Source: JAICJR01 sp036494715 (GTDB taxonomy: Bacteria; Actinomycetota; Thermoleophilia; Solirubrobacterales; Thermoleophilaceae). From it: a DNA stretch of 48,997 nucleotides. The stretch lies in the NCBI GenBank assembly GCA_036494715.1, contig DASXNY010000190.1:1-48997 (forward strand), in the 5' to 3' direction. The translations under genes were made by a program, and so were the position numbers. Below the pieces are notes generated by a model. That model was not told the DNA's origin, searched no databases, and was given only the letters and a program-made list of their open reading frames with translations. Positions 35,570 to 44,894 of the stretch are shown here, in pieces; position 1 is the stretch's first letter, and every line of letters starts with the position of its first letter.

Positions 35570-36901
35570 GTGGCGGTAGAGGCCGAGCTGGAGCAGGTGG
35601 GCCGCGAATTGTTCGCGGCCTTTCCGCAGCGCAGCCGCAACCCGGTGAAGGCGCTCGACGCCCGCGCGATGGAGCTGGCGTCGCAGGACGCGGAGCTGCG
35701 CGCCGCGCTGTTCCGCTTCGTCGACGTGACGCCCGCGTGCCGCTCGCTCGACGACCTCGCCCGCCACCTCAGCGGCTATCTGGGGGAGCTCGGCGAGCGC
35801 CCGCCGCCGCTCGAGGTCGCGGTGAAGATGGCGGGCACGAAGCCGGGCCGGACGGCGCTCGGCGCGGCCGCCGCGGGCGGTGTGCGCCACATGGCACACC
35901 GCTTCATCGTCGGCGAGTCGCCGCGCAAGGCGCTCGGGGTGCTGCGCGAGCTGTGGGAGGGCGGGGCCGCCTCGTCGGTGGACCTGCTCGGCGAGGCGAC
36001 CGTGACCGAGTCGGAGGCGGACCGCTACGCCGAGCGCTGTGCCGAGGCGCTCGACACGATCGCCGAGACCGCGCCGCGCTGGCCGGAGCGGCCGTCGCTC
36101 GAGTCCGACTCGCTCGGCCCGCTGCCGCGCGCCAACCTGTCCGTGAAGGTCTCCGCGCTCACCCCGCTCCTGCGCCCGGACGCGCCGCACCTCGGCCGCG
36201 AGGACGCCGCCCGCCGCATGCGCCCGCTGCTGCAGAGGGCGCGCGACCGCGGCGCGCATCTGCACATCGACATGGAGTCGCTCGACTCGCTCGAGACGAC
36301 GATGGACCTGATCTTCGAGCTGCTCGACGAGGAGGAGTTCCGCGAGGGGCCGTCCGCGGGCCTGGTGCTCCAGGCGTACCTGCGCGAGTCGCCGGACCAG
36401 CTCGACCGCATCCTGGCCTGGGCCACGGAGTCGCCGCGCCGCCCGCCGCTCGTGGTGCGGCTCGTGAAGGGCGCGTACTGGGATCACGAGATCGTGGAGG
36501 CGCGCCAGCACGGCTGGCAGGCGCCGGTGTTCGAGGTGAAGGCGGACTGCGACCGCAACTTCGAGCAGCTCACGCGCCGCCTGCTCGACGCCCGCCCCGC
36601 CGTGCGCGTGGCGATCGGCTCGCACAACCTGCGCAGCGTCTCGCACGCGATCGCCTACAACCGCGACACCGGCGGCGAGGACCGCGACCTCGAGCTGCAG
36701 GTGCTGCGCGGCCTCGGCGACGAGCTGCAGCACGCGCTTGCCAAGCAGGGCTTCCGCGTGCGCGTGTACTGCCCGGTCGGCGACCTCGTGGCCGGGATGG
36801 CCTATCTCGTGCGACGGCTGCTCGAGAACACCTCGAACGAGTCGTTCCTGAACGAGCAGGCGCGCGGCGTGCCGCTGGAGGAGCTGCTCGCGGCGCCGTG
36901 A
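35570..36901 (+). CDS. Proline dehydrogenase (PRODH)
   Basis: 443 residues. The catalytic barrel carries HIDMESLDSLETT, RLVKGAYWDHEI, SHNLRSVSHA and a C-terminal YLVRRLLENTSNESFL that matches the PutA/PRODH substrate-binding helix. FAD-dependent oxidation of proline to P5C in the cytoplasm or at the membrane. It has the long N-terminal helical arm of PutA-like forms without their DNA-binding domain. It overlaps the P5C dehydrogenase start by 4 bp (GTGA), so PutA is split into two coupled genes. Confidence 0.93.
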   Translation: MAVEAELEQVGRELFAAFPQRSRNPVKALDARAMELASQDAELRAALFRFVDVTPACRSLDDLARHLSGYLGELGERPPPLEVAVKMAGTKPGRTALGAAAAGGVRHMAHRFIVGESPRKALGVLRELWEGGAASSVDLLGEATVTESEADRYAERCAEALDTIAETAPRWPERPSLESDSLGPLPRANLSVKVSALTPLLRPDAPHLGREDAARRMRPLLQRARDRGAHLHIDMESLDSLETTMDLIFELLDEEEFREGPSAGLVLQAYLRESPDQLDRILAWATESPRRPPLVVRLVKGAYWDHEIVEARQHGWQAPVFEVKADCDRNFEQLTRRLLDARPAVRVAIGSHNLRSVSHAIAYNRDTGGEDRDLELQVLRGLGDELQHALAKQGFRVRVYCPVGDLVAGMAYLVRRLLENTSNESFLNEQARGVPLEELLAAP

Positions 36902-38463
36902 AGCCGTTCGCCAACGAGCCCACCCTCGAGTTGCGCCGCGCGCCCGCGCGCGAGTCGCTGCTCGGCGCACTGCGCGAGCTCGAGCCGCGGCTGCCGCTCG
37001 CCGTCCCGGTGCTCATCGGGCGCGAGCGCGGCGCCCACGAGGGCTTCGAGTCCACCGACCCGGGCGCCCCGGAGCGCGTGGTGGCCACCGCGGGCAGGGC
37101 CACGGAGGACGACGCCGTCCGCGCCGTGGAGGCGGCCGGCGACGCGTTCCCGGCGTGGCGCGATCGCGGCGCCGCGGGCCGCGCCGAGGTGCTGAGCGCC
37201 GCCGCCGGGATCCTGCGCTCGCGCCGGCTCGAGCTGGCCGCGCTCCAGGTGCGCGAGTGCGCGAAGCCGTGGCCCGAGGCCGACGCCGACGTGTGCGAGG
37301 CGATCGACTTCCTCGAGTACTACGCGCGCGAGGCGCTGCGCCTTGACCAGGGCGCCGGCCTCCTGCAGGTGCCGGGCGAGCGCAACTCGATGCACTACGC
37401 GCCGCGCGGCGTGTGCGCGGTGATCGCGCCCTGGAACTTCCCGCTCGCGATCCCCGCCGGGATGACCTCGGCGGCACTGGCGGCCGGCAACAGCGTGGTG
37501 CTGAAGCCGGCGGAGCAGGCGCCGGCGTCGTCGCACGCGCTCGTGGAGGCCCTGCGCGAGGCCGGCGTGCCGCCCGGCGCGATCTCTCTGCTGCCCGGGT
37601 TCGGCGAGGTGGGCGCGGCGCTCGTGCGCGACCCGGGCGTGCACGTGATCGCCTTCACCGGCTCGAGCGCGGTCGGCCTCGACATCGTGCGCGCGGCCGG
37701 GGACACGCCGGACGGCCAGCCGCACGTGAAGCGCGTGGTGGCCGAGATGGGCGGCAAGAACGCGGTGATCGTGGACTCGGACGCCGACCTCGACGACGCC
37801 GTTCCCGCGATCGTCAAGTCAGCCTTCGTCTACGCGGGGCAGAAGTGCTCAGCCGCCTCGCGCCTGCTCGCGCACGAGCAGGTGGCCGATGCGCTGCTCG
37901 AGCGGCTCTCCGGCGCCGTCAAGGTGCTGCGCGTGGGCCAGGCCGACGACTTCGCCAGCGACGTGCCGCCCGTGATCGAGCAGGAGGCGCAGGAGCGTGT
38001 GAGGCGCTACGCCGAACTGGGGGCCGGCGAAGGCCGCGTGGTGGCCCGCGCCGACGGCGAGCTCCCGGCGAACGGCTGGTTCTGCTCGCCAACCCTGATC
38101 GCCGACCTGCCGCCGGACTCGGCCGTGCTCACAGATGAGATCTTCGGGCCGGTGCTCGCGGTCGAGCGGGTGAAGAACATCTCCGCCGCCTGCGACGCGC
38201 TCGAGCGCTCGCCGTTCGCGCTCACCGGCGGCCTCTTCTCCCGCAACCCCGAGACGGTGGAGGAGGTGGCTCGGCGCTCGCCGGTCGGCAACCTCTACGT
38301 GAACCGCCACATCACCGGAGCGATGGTGGGCCGGCAGCCCTTCGGGGGCAACCGCAGATCGGGTATCGGCTCGAAGGCCGGCGGCCCGGACTATCTGCTC
38401 CAGTTCGTGGAGCCGCGCGTGGTCACCGAGAACACGATGCGGCACGGACTCGTTGTGGAATAG
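36898..38463 (+). CDS. Delta-1-pyrroline-5-carboxylate dehydrogenase
   Basis: 521 residues from GTG 36898. Catalytic Cys in AGQKCSAASRLL, general-base Glu in AEMGGKNAVIV, cofactor loop FTGSSAVG and a closing FGGNRRSGIGSKAGGPDYL, all of the P5CDH group of ALDHs. Oxidises the semialdehyde of P5C to glutamate with NAD. It follows PRODH with a 4-bp overlap, so proline is taken through to glutamate by the two products. Confidence 0.95.
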   Translation: MKPFANEPTLELRRAPARESLLGALRELEPRLPLAVPVLIGRERGAHEGFESTDPGAPERVVATAGRATEDDAVRAVEAAGDAFPAWRDRGAAGRAEVLSAAAGILRSRRLELAALQVRECAKPWPEADADVCEAIDFLEYYAREALRLDQGAGLLQVPGERNSMHYAPRGVCAVIAPWNFPLAIPAGMTSAALAAGNSVVLKPAEQAPASSHALVEALREAGVPPGAISLLPGFGEVGAALVRDPGVHVIAFTGSSAVGLDIVRAAGDTPDGQPHVKRVVAEMGGKNAVIVDSDADLDDAVPAIVKSAFVYAGQKCSAASRLLAHEQVADALLERLSGAVKVLRVGQADDFASDVPPVIEQEAQERVRRYAELGAGEGRVVARADGELPANGWFCSPTLIADLPPDSAVLTDEIFGPVLAVERVKNISAACDALERSPFALTGGLFSRNPETVEEVARRSPVGNLYVNRHITGAMVGRQPFGGNRRSGIGSKAGGPDYLLQFVEPRVVTENTMRHGLVVE

Positions 38464-38512
38464 GACGAATTCCCTGCGCATTTGCGGCCCGGCGTACCCG
38501 TGAGGCGTAGCC

Positions 38513-38542
38513 ACCCCCAGAACTGGTAAACAACCAGGGGGT
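38513..38542. repeat. Nested inverted repeat upstream of the MEDS gene
   Basis: CTGGT (38523-38527) and ACCAG (38533-38537) form an inner stem around AAACA; ACCCC (38513-38517) and GGGGT (38538-38542) extend it as an outer stem with a bulge on the left. It sits in the 117-bp gap between P5C dehydrogenase and the MEDS gene. No U-run; it could be an attenuating hairpin, a regulator site, or a weak terminator. Confidence 0.5.
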
Positions 38543-38580
38543 ACACCCGCTGGGGTATCGCTAGGGGCAGGGGAATTGTT

Positions 38581-39243
38581 TTGCCAGTTCTGGAGTGCTC
38601 ACGCTGCAACGAGCTCTACTACTCGGCGCACGGCTCGACCGAGCTGTCTTGCGACGCCTGCGGTGGAAGCGCGTGGAGGGTGTTCGACGAGGAGGTGAGC
38701 TTCGCCCGCGTGGCGGGGCTGACGCGCTCGGCGCAGCGCGGCGACCACGGAGTGCTGCTCTACACCGAGGAGGACGCCGCGGTGGACTTCTGCGCGCGCT
38801 TCGTCGAGGAGGGCATACAGCGGGGCGAGCAGATCATCATCGCCGTGCCGGCCGGCCTGCGCGACGCGCTCGCCGAGCGGCTCGGGAACGCGCTCGACGG
38901 CGCGGAGGTGTTCGACGCGGAGCGCCTCTACGGACCCGACTTCGACCCCGCGGCCACGGCAGGCGAGTACCGCGAGACGATCGAGTCCTTCGACAAGCCC
39001 GTGCGCGTCCTCTCCGGGCCGGACGGCGGCGCCGCCGCGGGGATCGACCCCGAGGCGTTCCGGCACTACGAGCGGATCGCGCACCAGCTGGTGCTCGACC
39101 TGAACGCCACGGCCCTCTGCGTCTACGACGGCCGCCGTCTGCCGATCGCCTTCTCGCCCGTGGCCGTCGAGGGCCACCCCCTGATCTCCCGCAACGGCGC
39201 CGAGCTGCGCCGCAACGGCGACTTCAGGTACCGGGCGGCGTAG
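38581..39243 (+). CDS. Zinc-ribbon plus MEDS-domain protein
   Basis: 220 residues from TTG 38581, with AGGGGA upstream. Cys6, Cys9, Cys24 and Cys27 (CSRC, CDAC) form an N-terminal zinc ribbon. From about 50 on (GDHGVLLYTEEDAAVDFCARFVEEGIQRGEQIIIAVPA) the sequence is a MEDS (methanogen/methylotroph DcmR-type sensory) domain, which detects a ligand or partner in two-component and anti-sigma networks. No kinase or HTH is attached. It may be a small sensor adaptor. Its 3' end overlaps the convergent thioredoxin-fold gene by 20 bp. Confidence 0.75.
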   Translation: MPVLECSRCNELYYSAHGSTELSCDACGGSAWRVFDEEVSFARVAGLTRSAQRGDHGVLLYTEEDAAVDFCARFVEEGIQRGEQIIIAVPAGLRDALAERLGNALDGAEVFDAERLYGPDFDPAATAGEYRETIESFDKPVRVLSGPDGGAAAGIDPEAFRHYERIAHQLVLDLNATALCVYDGRRLPIAFSPVAVEGHPLISRNGAELRRNGDFRYRAA

Positions 39244-39496
39244 CCAGCTCGTCGAGCTTGCCCGCGCGGATCCGCTTGGCGAGGTCGCCCGAGTCCTCGC
39301 GCACGATGCGCCCGTCCTCGAACTCGATCGCCGGCAGCACCTTCTTACCGTCGAGCTCCTTGCGGTTGAAGCGCAGGGCCGGGTACTTCACGAGCTCATA
39401 GTCGACGCCCGCCTCGTCGAGAGCCTTCTGCACGTGCCAGCACGGATGCCGGCCCTTGGCCCACATGACCTTGCAGCGATGAAGCTTGATCGCCAT
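39224..39496 (-). CDS. Glutaredoxin/GST-N-like thioredoxin-fold protein
   Basis: 90 residues. Start MAIKLHRCKVMWAKGRHPCWHVQKALDEAGVDYEL has the beta-alpha-beta of a thioredoxin fold, with a cis-Pro in VLPAIEFEDGRIVREDS. No CxxC; the reactive site is Cys8 and Cys19 within an unusual long loop. Similar small actinobacterial proteins are called glutathione S-transferase N-terminal-domain proteins. Role unknown. It ends in a 20-bp overlap with the MEDS gene. Confidence 0.75.
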   Translation of the reverse strand: MAIKLHRCKVMWAKGRHPCWHVQKALDEAGVDYELVKYPALRFNRKELDGKKVLPAIEFEDGRIVREDSGDLAKRIRAGKLDELATPPGT

Positions 39497-39555
39497 GTGA
39501 CGCAGCGTACCGATCTGGCGCTACACGACCGAGTCGAGGATCTCGGGGCCGCAGC

Positions 39556-41109
39556 CTAGCTGCCGACCAGCGCGCTGATCGAGGTGCCCACGTCGTGGGC
39601 GAGGTGGAACAGCGGCGAGGGCACGATGCCGAAGAAGATCGTGGCTGCGGCCATCAGCAGGGTCACGAGGATCACCTCGGGCTGCGCGCGCGGGTCCGCC
39701 TCCGGCGACCAGCCGGCCACCGGGTGCACCTCGCGCCGCCGCGGCAGGCCCGGCAGCTCGATCTTGAACGGGCTCATCCACATCACCGCGATCACGCGCA
39801 GGTAGTACACGAGCGAGATCATCGAGCCGACCACGATGATCACGCCGAGCCAGGCCCAGTCGCCGCCCACGGTGGCTGAGATCAAATAGAACTTGCCGAT
39901 GAACCCGGCGGTGACCGGGAAGCCGGCCAGCGACAGCATCGCGATCGTCATCGGCCAGGCCAGCAGCGGGCTCGCGCTGCCGAGGCCCTCGAGCGCCTTC
40001 AGCCCGTCGCCGTGCTCGGACACGCGCTCGCGCGCGATCACCACCCCGAACGCGGCCATGTTCATGAACAGGTAGACCGCGAGGTAGAAGGCGGTGGCCT
40101 GGAGGCCGAGCTGCGTGCCCACCACCACGCCGGCGAGCATGTAGCCCGCCTGCGCGACACCCGACCACGCGAGCATTCGCTTGAGCGAGCTCTGAGCGAT
40201 CGCGCCCACGTTGCCCACGAGGATCGTGATCACCGCCAGCGCGGCGAGCGCGGGCGCCCACTGGAGCTGCGCGGACACGAGCGCCTCGTCGAAGAGGCGC
40301 AGGATGATCGCGAACGCAGCGGTCTTGGTGGCCACGGCCATGAAGGCGGTGACCGGCGTGGGCGCACCCTCGTAGACGTCCGGCGTCCAGGCGTGGAACG
40401 GCGCGACCGAGGCCTTGAAGGCCAGCCCGGCCACCGCCAGCGCGATGCCGGTGAGGAGCAGCGGATCGGTGATGCTCACGCTGTTGCCGAGCGCGCTCGC
40501 GATCTGGCCGAAGCCGGTGTGGCCGGTGGCGCCGTAGATGAAGGCGAGGCCGTAGAGGAGCGTGGCCGAGCCCACCGAGCCGATCACGAGGTACTTGAGC
40601 CCCGACTCGAGCGACGTCTCGCGCTTCACCTCGCTCGCGCACAGCACGTACAGCGGGATCGAGAGCAGCTCGATGCCGACGAACAGCGTGACGAGGTTCT
40701 CCGCCGACGCGAGCATGGTCATGCCCGCGATCGACCCGAGCATGAGCGCGTAGAACTCGCCGCTGCCGGACTCCCGCAGCGCGACCGAGCGCCAGGCGAA
40801 GGCCACGGTGGCGAGGCCGGTGATGTAGAAGAGCAGCGACAGCCCGAGCGCGAGCGGATCGATCGCGAGGGCGCCCTCGACGATCGGCCGGCTGTCGCCC
40901 GTGTGCCAGTTCCAGATCGTCAGCCCGATCGCGGCGCCGAGCGCCGCCACGGTGAGGAACGGAACGAGCGCCCGCTGCACGAAACGCCCGCGGAAGAGCG
41001 CCGCCAGCAGGACGATCACCGCGCCGCCCGCGATCGCGAACAGCGGCGAGATGCCCTTGTAGTCGATCACCGGGGCCTTGACGGCGGCTATGACGTTCAG
41101 CGTGTTCAT
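39556..41109 (-). CDS. nuoN: NADH-quinone oxidoreductase subunit N
   Basis: 517 residues, about 14 membrane helices, of the Mrp-antiporter-like complex I subunits. YVLCASEVKRETSLESGLKYLVIGS and AWSGVAQAGYMLAG are characteristic of NuoN. A proton-pumping module of complex I in the cytoplasmic membrane. It is the last gene of the minus-strand nuo operon here, overlapping nuoM by 4 bp. Confidence 0.96.
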   Translation of the reverse strand: MNTLNVIAAVKAPVIDYKGISPLFAIAGGAVIVLLAALFRGRFVQRALVPFLTVAALGAAIGLTIWNWHTGDSRPIVEGALAIDPLALGLSLLFYITGLATVAFAWRSVALRESGSGEFYALMLGSIAGMTMLASAENLVTLFVGIELLSIPLYVLCASEVKRETSLESGLKYLVIGSVGSATLLYGLAFIYGATGHTGFGQIASALGNSVSITDPLLLTGIALAVAGLAFKASVAPFHAWTPDVYEGAPTPVTAFMAVATKTAAFAIILRLFDEALVSAQLQWAPALAALAVITILVGNVGAIAQSSLKRMLAWSGVAQAGYMLAGVVVGTQLGLQATAFYLAVYLFMNMAAFGVVIARERVSEHGDGLKALEGLGSASPLLAWPMTIAMLSLAGFPVTAGFIGKFYLISATVGGDWAWLGVIIVVGSMISLVYYLRVIAVMWMSPFKIELPGLPRRREVHPVAGWSPEADPRAQPEVILVTLLMAAATIFFGIVPSPLFHLAHDVGTSISALVGS

Positions 41110-42584
41110 CGCTTGAGCGCCACCTGCGGGATGTTCTTGGTCGTCGGGGCGAACGCGTTGATGCGGTGCAGCAGGAAGTTCGGGTAGACGCCGAGCGCGA
41201 GGATCACGAGCACGAGCGGCGCGATCACACCGAGCTCGGGTCCGAGAGCCAGGTCACGCGACTCCACGTGCGCCCCCACCGGGTTGTGCATGGCCCGCTG
41301 GTAGAAGCGGATCATGTAGACCGCCGCGAGCACCACGCCCACGCTCGCCACCAGCCCATAGACGATCTTCGACTGGAAGGTGCCGAACAGGATGTACAGC
41401 TCGCCCACGAAGTTGGCCGAGCCCGGCATCGCGAGCGTGGCGAGCGCGACGATCAGGAACACGGTCGCGAGCACGGGCGCCCGGAAGGCCATGCCGCCCA
41501 TCCAGTCGAGCGACTCGCGGCCCTGAGCGCGGATTGCCAGGTAGCCGATGATCAGGAAGAGCGGCGCCACCACGAGGCCGTGGTTGACCATCTGCAGCAC
41601 CGCGCCCTGCCCGCCCTTCGGGTCGAGCGAGAAGATCCCGAGCAGGATGAAGCCGAGCTGCGCGATCGACGAGTAGCCGAGCACCAGCCGCGCCTCGTCC
41701 TGCGAGAACGCGAGCACCGAGCCGTACAGAATCGAGACGACGGCGATCGCCAGCATCAGCTCCTGGAAGTGCACGGACGCCTGCGGGAGCAGCGGCAACA
41801 CGATCCGCAGGAAGCCGTACACGCCGACCTTCGACACGACCGCCGAGAACACGAGGATCACGGGCAGCGGCGCCTGCCGGTAGGCGTCGGGCATCCAGCC
41901 GTGCAGCGGGAACGCGGGCGCCTTCACGAGGAACGCGAACGCGAACAGGATGAACAGCCAGTACTGCGACCCGCCCGAGAGCGGGTGCGGCGCCAGTGTG
42001 GCGAACGAGAACGAGATGTGGCCGCCGGCCGGCGTGGACATCACGCCGAGCGCCACCGCCGCGGCGAGCATGAGCAGCGAACCGACCAGCGTGTAGATCA
42101 CGAGCTTGGTGGTCGCGTACACGCGGTCCTCGCCGCCCCACATTCCGACCAGGAAGTAGAACGGCACGAGCATCAGGTCGAAGAAGACGACGAACAGCGC
42201 GAGGTCCTGGGACATGAACGCGCCGAGCACGGCGGTCTGGGCGATGCCCATGAAGAAGGCGAACAGCCGCGGGCGGTCCCAGTCGCGCAGCGCGGCGGCC
42301 ACCGTGGCGGGCACCCACAGGAGAGACGTCAGGACGATCAGGAACAGGTTGAGCCCGTCGACGCCGAGCGAGTAGCGGATGCCGAGCTCGGAGATCCAGT
42401 TGTCGTCGGTGATGAACTGCATCCCCACGCCGGTCTTGAAGCGCGCGAGCATCACGATCGAGTAGGCGAGCGTGAGCACCGTCCCGGCCACGAGCGTCCA
42501 GAGCGCCAGCCGCCGCGGCGCGAACAGCGCCAGCGCCCCGAAGATCGTCGGCAGGAACAGGATGATCGAGAGGTAGACGGTCAT
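41106..42584 (-). CDS. nuoM: NADH-quinone oxidoreductase subunit M
   Basis: 492 residues, about 14 membrane helices. FPLHGWMPDAYRQAPLPVILVFSAVVSKVGVYG and GYSSIAQLGFILLGI are signatures of NuoM, including the helix with the conserved Lys and the Glu region near 140. A proton-pumping subunit of complex I. It follows nuoL by one base and overlaps nuoN by 4 bp. Confidence 0.96.
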   Translation of the reverse strand: MTVYLSIILFLPTIFGALALFAPRRLALWTLVAGTVLTLAYSIVMLARFKTGVGMQFITDDNWISELGIRYSLGVDGLNLFLIVLTSLLWVPATVAAALRDWDRPRLFAFFMGIAQTAVLGAFMSQDLALFVVFFDLMLVPFYFLVGMWGGEDRVYATTKLVIYTLVGSLLMLAAAVALGVMSTPAGGHISFSFATLAPHPLSGGSQYWLFILFAFAFLVKAPAFPLHGWMPDAYRQAPLPVILVFSAVVSKVGVYGFLRIVLPLLPQASVHFQELMLAIAVVSILYGSVLAFSQDEARLVLGYSSIAQLGFILLGIFSLDPKGGQGAVLQMVNHGLVVAPLFLIIGYLAIRAQGRESLDWMGGMAFRAPVLATVFLIVALATLAMPGSANFVGELYILFGTFQSKIVYGLVASVGVVLAAVYMIRFYQRAMHNPVGAHVESRDLALGPELGVIAPLVLVILALGVYPNFLLHRINAFAPTTKNIPQVALKR

Positions 42585-42585
42585 C

Positions 42586-44598
42586 TCACGTGGCCTGGAG
42601 CAGGAAGTAGAGGGCGAGGCCGCCGAAGCCGATCAGCATCAGCACCGCGTAGCCGCGCAGGTAGCCGGACTGGACCGTGCGTGCGATCGCCGTGCCCGCG
42701 CCGACGATCCGCGTGGCGCCGCCGACGAGCGTGCCCTGCACGAACGCGCTCTCCACCACGTAGCGGCCGAAGCGCCCGAACGTGGCCGCCGGGCGCACGA
42801 ACAGCGCGTCGTAGAGCTCGTCGAAGTACCAGCGGTTCACGAACAGCCGGTGCAGGAACGGGAGGCGCTTGATGATCTCCGCCGTGGTGCCCGGCCGGCG
42901 GATGTAACAGACGAACGCGGTGGTGATGCCGGCCAGCGCGATGCCGGCGCCCACGATGAGCCCGGTCCAGTCGGCGCCCGTGCTCGGCGCCGCGTTCACG
43001 AACTTCGAGTCGGCGAAGGTGGGATCGAGGAAGTTGCGCAGCCAGTCCGTCACGCCCGGGATGGCCACCACGCCGCCCACCACCGAGAGCACGGCGAGCG
43101 TGCCCATCGCGAACTTCATCGGCAGCTCGCGCTCGGCGATGTGGTGCTCGGCGCCTGGGAAGCCGACGTCCGTGTCCTCGTGCTCGCCGGTCATCGGGTT
43201 CACGTGCTCGCCGTGGAAGAGCTCGCCCCGCTCGAGCGACTGCGCCTCCGGCACGGAGTCGCCGTGGAACACGCGGAAGACCATCCGGAACGAGTAGAAG
43301 GCCGTGAGCAGCGCGCCGGCGAAGCCGACGATCGCGAGGATCAGGTCGAAGCCACCGCGGTGCACGTCGAAGCCGAGGATCTCGTCCTTCGAGAACCAGC
43401 CGGCGAACGGCATCATCCCCGCAAGCGTCAGCGCCCCGACGACGAACGTGATGTAGGTGAAGCGCATCGACTTGCGGAAGCCGCCCATGCGGTCGATGTC
43501 CTGGATCCCGGCCATCGCGCCGATCACCGAGCCCGCGCCCATGAACAGGAGCGCCTTGAAGAAGGCGTGCGTCATGAGGTGGAAGAGGCCGCCGTCGTAT
43601 CCGCCCGTCGAGACGCCGACCATCATGTAGCCGATCTGCGACATCGTGGAGTAGGCGATGATCCGTTTGAGGTCGGTGACCGCCAGCGCGCAGGTGGCCG
43701 CGAAGAAGAGCGTGGCGGCCGCGACGCCGGCCGTGATGTTGGCCGCGGTGGGCGCCTGTTCGTACAGCGGGTGGAAGCGGGCGATCAGGTACACGCCGGC
43801 GGTGACCATCGTGGCCGCGTGGATGAGGGCGCTGACCGGGGTCGGGCCCTCCATCGCGTCCGGCAGCCACGTGTGGAGTGGCAGCTGGGCCGACTTGGCG
43901 AACGCGCCCACCGTGAGCAGCAGGCAGGCCGCGATCAGCGTGCCCTGGTCGTGCGAGAAGTGCGTCTTCGAGCCGGCGAAGATGCCCGTGTAGCTCACGT
44001 GGTGCCCGGCGTTCTTCCACAAGAGGAAGGCGGCGATCACGAGCGCCACGTCGCCGATCACGTTCATCACGAACGCCTTGATGCCGGCGGCCGTGGCGGT
44101 CTCGCGCCGGTACCAGAACGAGATCAGCAGGTAGGAGGCCGCGCCGACGAACGCCCAGCCGACGATGAGGATGATGATGTTGCCCGCCAGGACCAGCAGC
44201 AGCATCGAGAAGACGAAGAAGTTGAGGTAGGCGAAGTAGCGCGTGAAGCCCTTGTCCGAGGTCATGTAGGAGACCGAGTAGACGTGGATCAGGAACGACA
44301 CGCCGCTCACCACGAGCGCCATGAACAGCGACAGCGGATCCACGTAGATGCTCAGCCCGATGTTCAGGCCGGCGCTGTGCGCGTAGTCGAACAGCGTGGA
44401 CGAGGCGTGCCGCGCGGCGGGCGCCCTGTCCTGCATCTTGACCGTGGCGGCGATCGCGCACGCGAACGCGGCCAGGATCATCGACGAGGCGAGCCAGCCG
44501 GGCACGCGCCCGGGCAGCACACGCCAGCCGAGCCCGATCACCAGCGTTCCCGCCAGCGGGAAGGCCAGCACCAGCCATGCCCAGGCTGTGGCGCTCAC
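42586..44598 (-). CDS. nuoL: NADH-quinone oxidoreductase subunit L
   Basis: 670 residues from GTG 44598, with about 16 membrane helices and the long lateral helix near the C-terminus. Motifs: LPLHTWLPDAMEGPTPVSALIHAATMVTAGVYLI and YSTMSQIGYMMVGVS. The frame is open to 44742, but residues there are of non-protein character, and the GTGA overlap with nuoK fixes the start. It is the distal proton-pumping subunit of complex I. Confidence 0.96.
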   Translation of the reverse strand: MSATAWAWLVLAFPLAGTLVIGLGWRVLPGRVPGWLASSMILAAFACAIAATVKMQDRAPAARHASSTLFDYAHSAGLNIGLSIYVDPLSLFMALVVSGVSFLIHVYSVSYMTSDKGFTRYFAYLNFFVFSMLLLVLAGNIIILIVGWAFVGAASYLLISFWYRRETATAAGIKAFVMNVIGDVALVIAAFLLWKNAGHHVSYTGIFAGSKTHFSHDQGTLIAACLLLTVGAFAKSAQLPLHTWLPDAMEGPTPVSALIHAATMVTAGVYLIARFHPLYEQAPTAANITAGVAAATLFFAATCALAVTDLKRIIAYSTMSQIGYMMVGVSTGGYDGGLFHLMTHAFFKALLFMGAGSVIGAMAGIQDIDRMGGFRKSMRFTYITFVVGALTLAGMMPFAGWFSKDEILGFDVHRGGFDLILAIVGFAGALLTAFYSFRMVFRVFHGDSVPEAQSLERGELFHGEHVNPMTGEHEDTDVGFPGAEHHIAERELPMKFAMGTLAVLSVVGGVVAIPGVTDWLRNFLDPTFADSKFVNAAPSTGADWTGLIVGAGIALAGITTAFVCYIRRPGTTAEIIKRLPFLHRLFVNRWYFDELYDALFVRPAATFGRFGRYVVESAFVQGTLVGGATRIVGAGTAIARTVQSGYLRGYAVLMLIGFGGLALYFLLQAT

Positions 44599-44894
44599 CC
44601 GCGCAGCTCCGACAACGCGTCCACGTCCTCGGGGATCCGCCGGCGGAAGATGCCGACGATGATTCCGAGCCCCACCACGACCTCGCACGCCGCCACGACC
44701 ATCACGACGAGCGCGAAGATCTGGCCGTCGCCGTTGCCCCACATGCGCGAGAACGCGATCAGCGCGAGGTTGCCGGCGTTGAGCATCAGCTCGAGGCAGA
44801 GCAGGATCACCAGCGGGTTGCGGCGAGTGAGCACGCCGACGGCGCCGATCGTGAACAGGAAGGCCGAGAGCACGAGGTACCAGGTGATGTTCAC
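44595..44894 (-). CDS. nuoK: NADH-quinone oxidoreductase subunit K
   Basis: 99 residues with three membrane helices. LLCLELMLNAGNLALIAF carries the conserved Glu of the NuoK channel, with a second Glu in VAACEVVVGLGI. It overlaps nuoJ by 4 bp and nuoL by 4 bp. Confidence 0.97.
   Translation of the reverse strand: MNITWYLVLSAFLFTIGAVGVLTRRNPLVILLCLELMLNAGNLALIAFSRMWGNGDGQIFALVVMVVAACEVVVGLGIIVGIFRRRIPEDVDALSELRG

Noticed and set aside
35737..36897. Upstream in-frame extension of the P5C dehydrogenase
   Set aside because: It lies inside PRODH in another frame, has Arg-rich non-protein character, and GTG 36898 with a GTGA overlap gives a normal-length enzyme.
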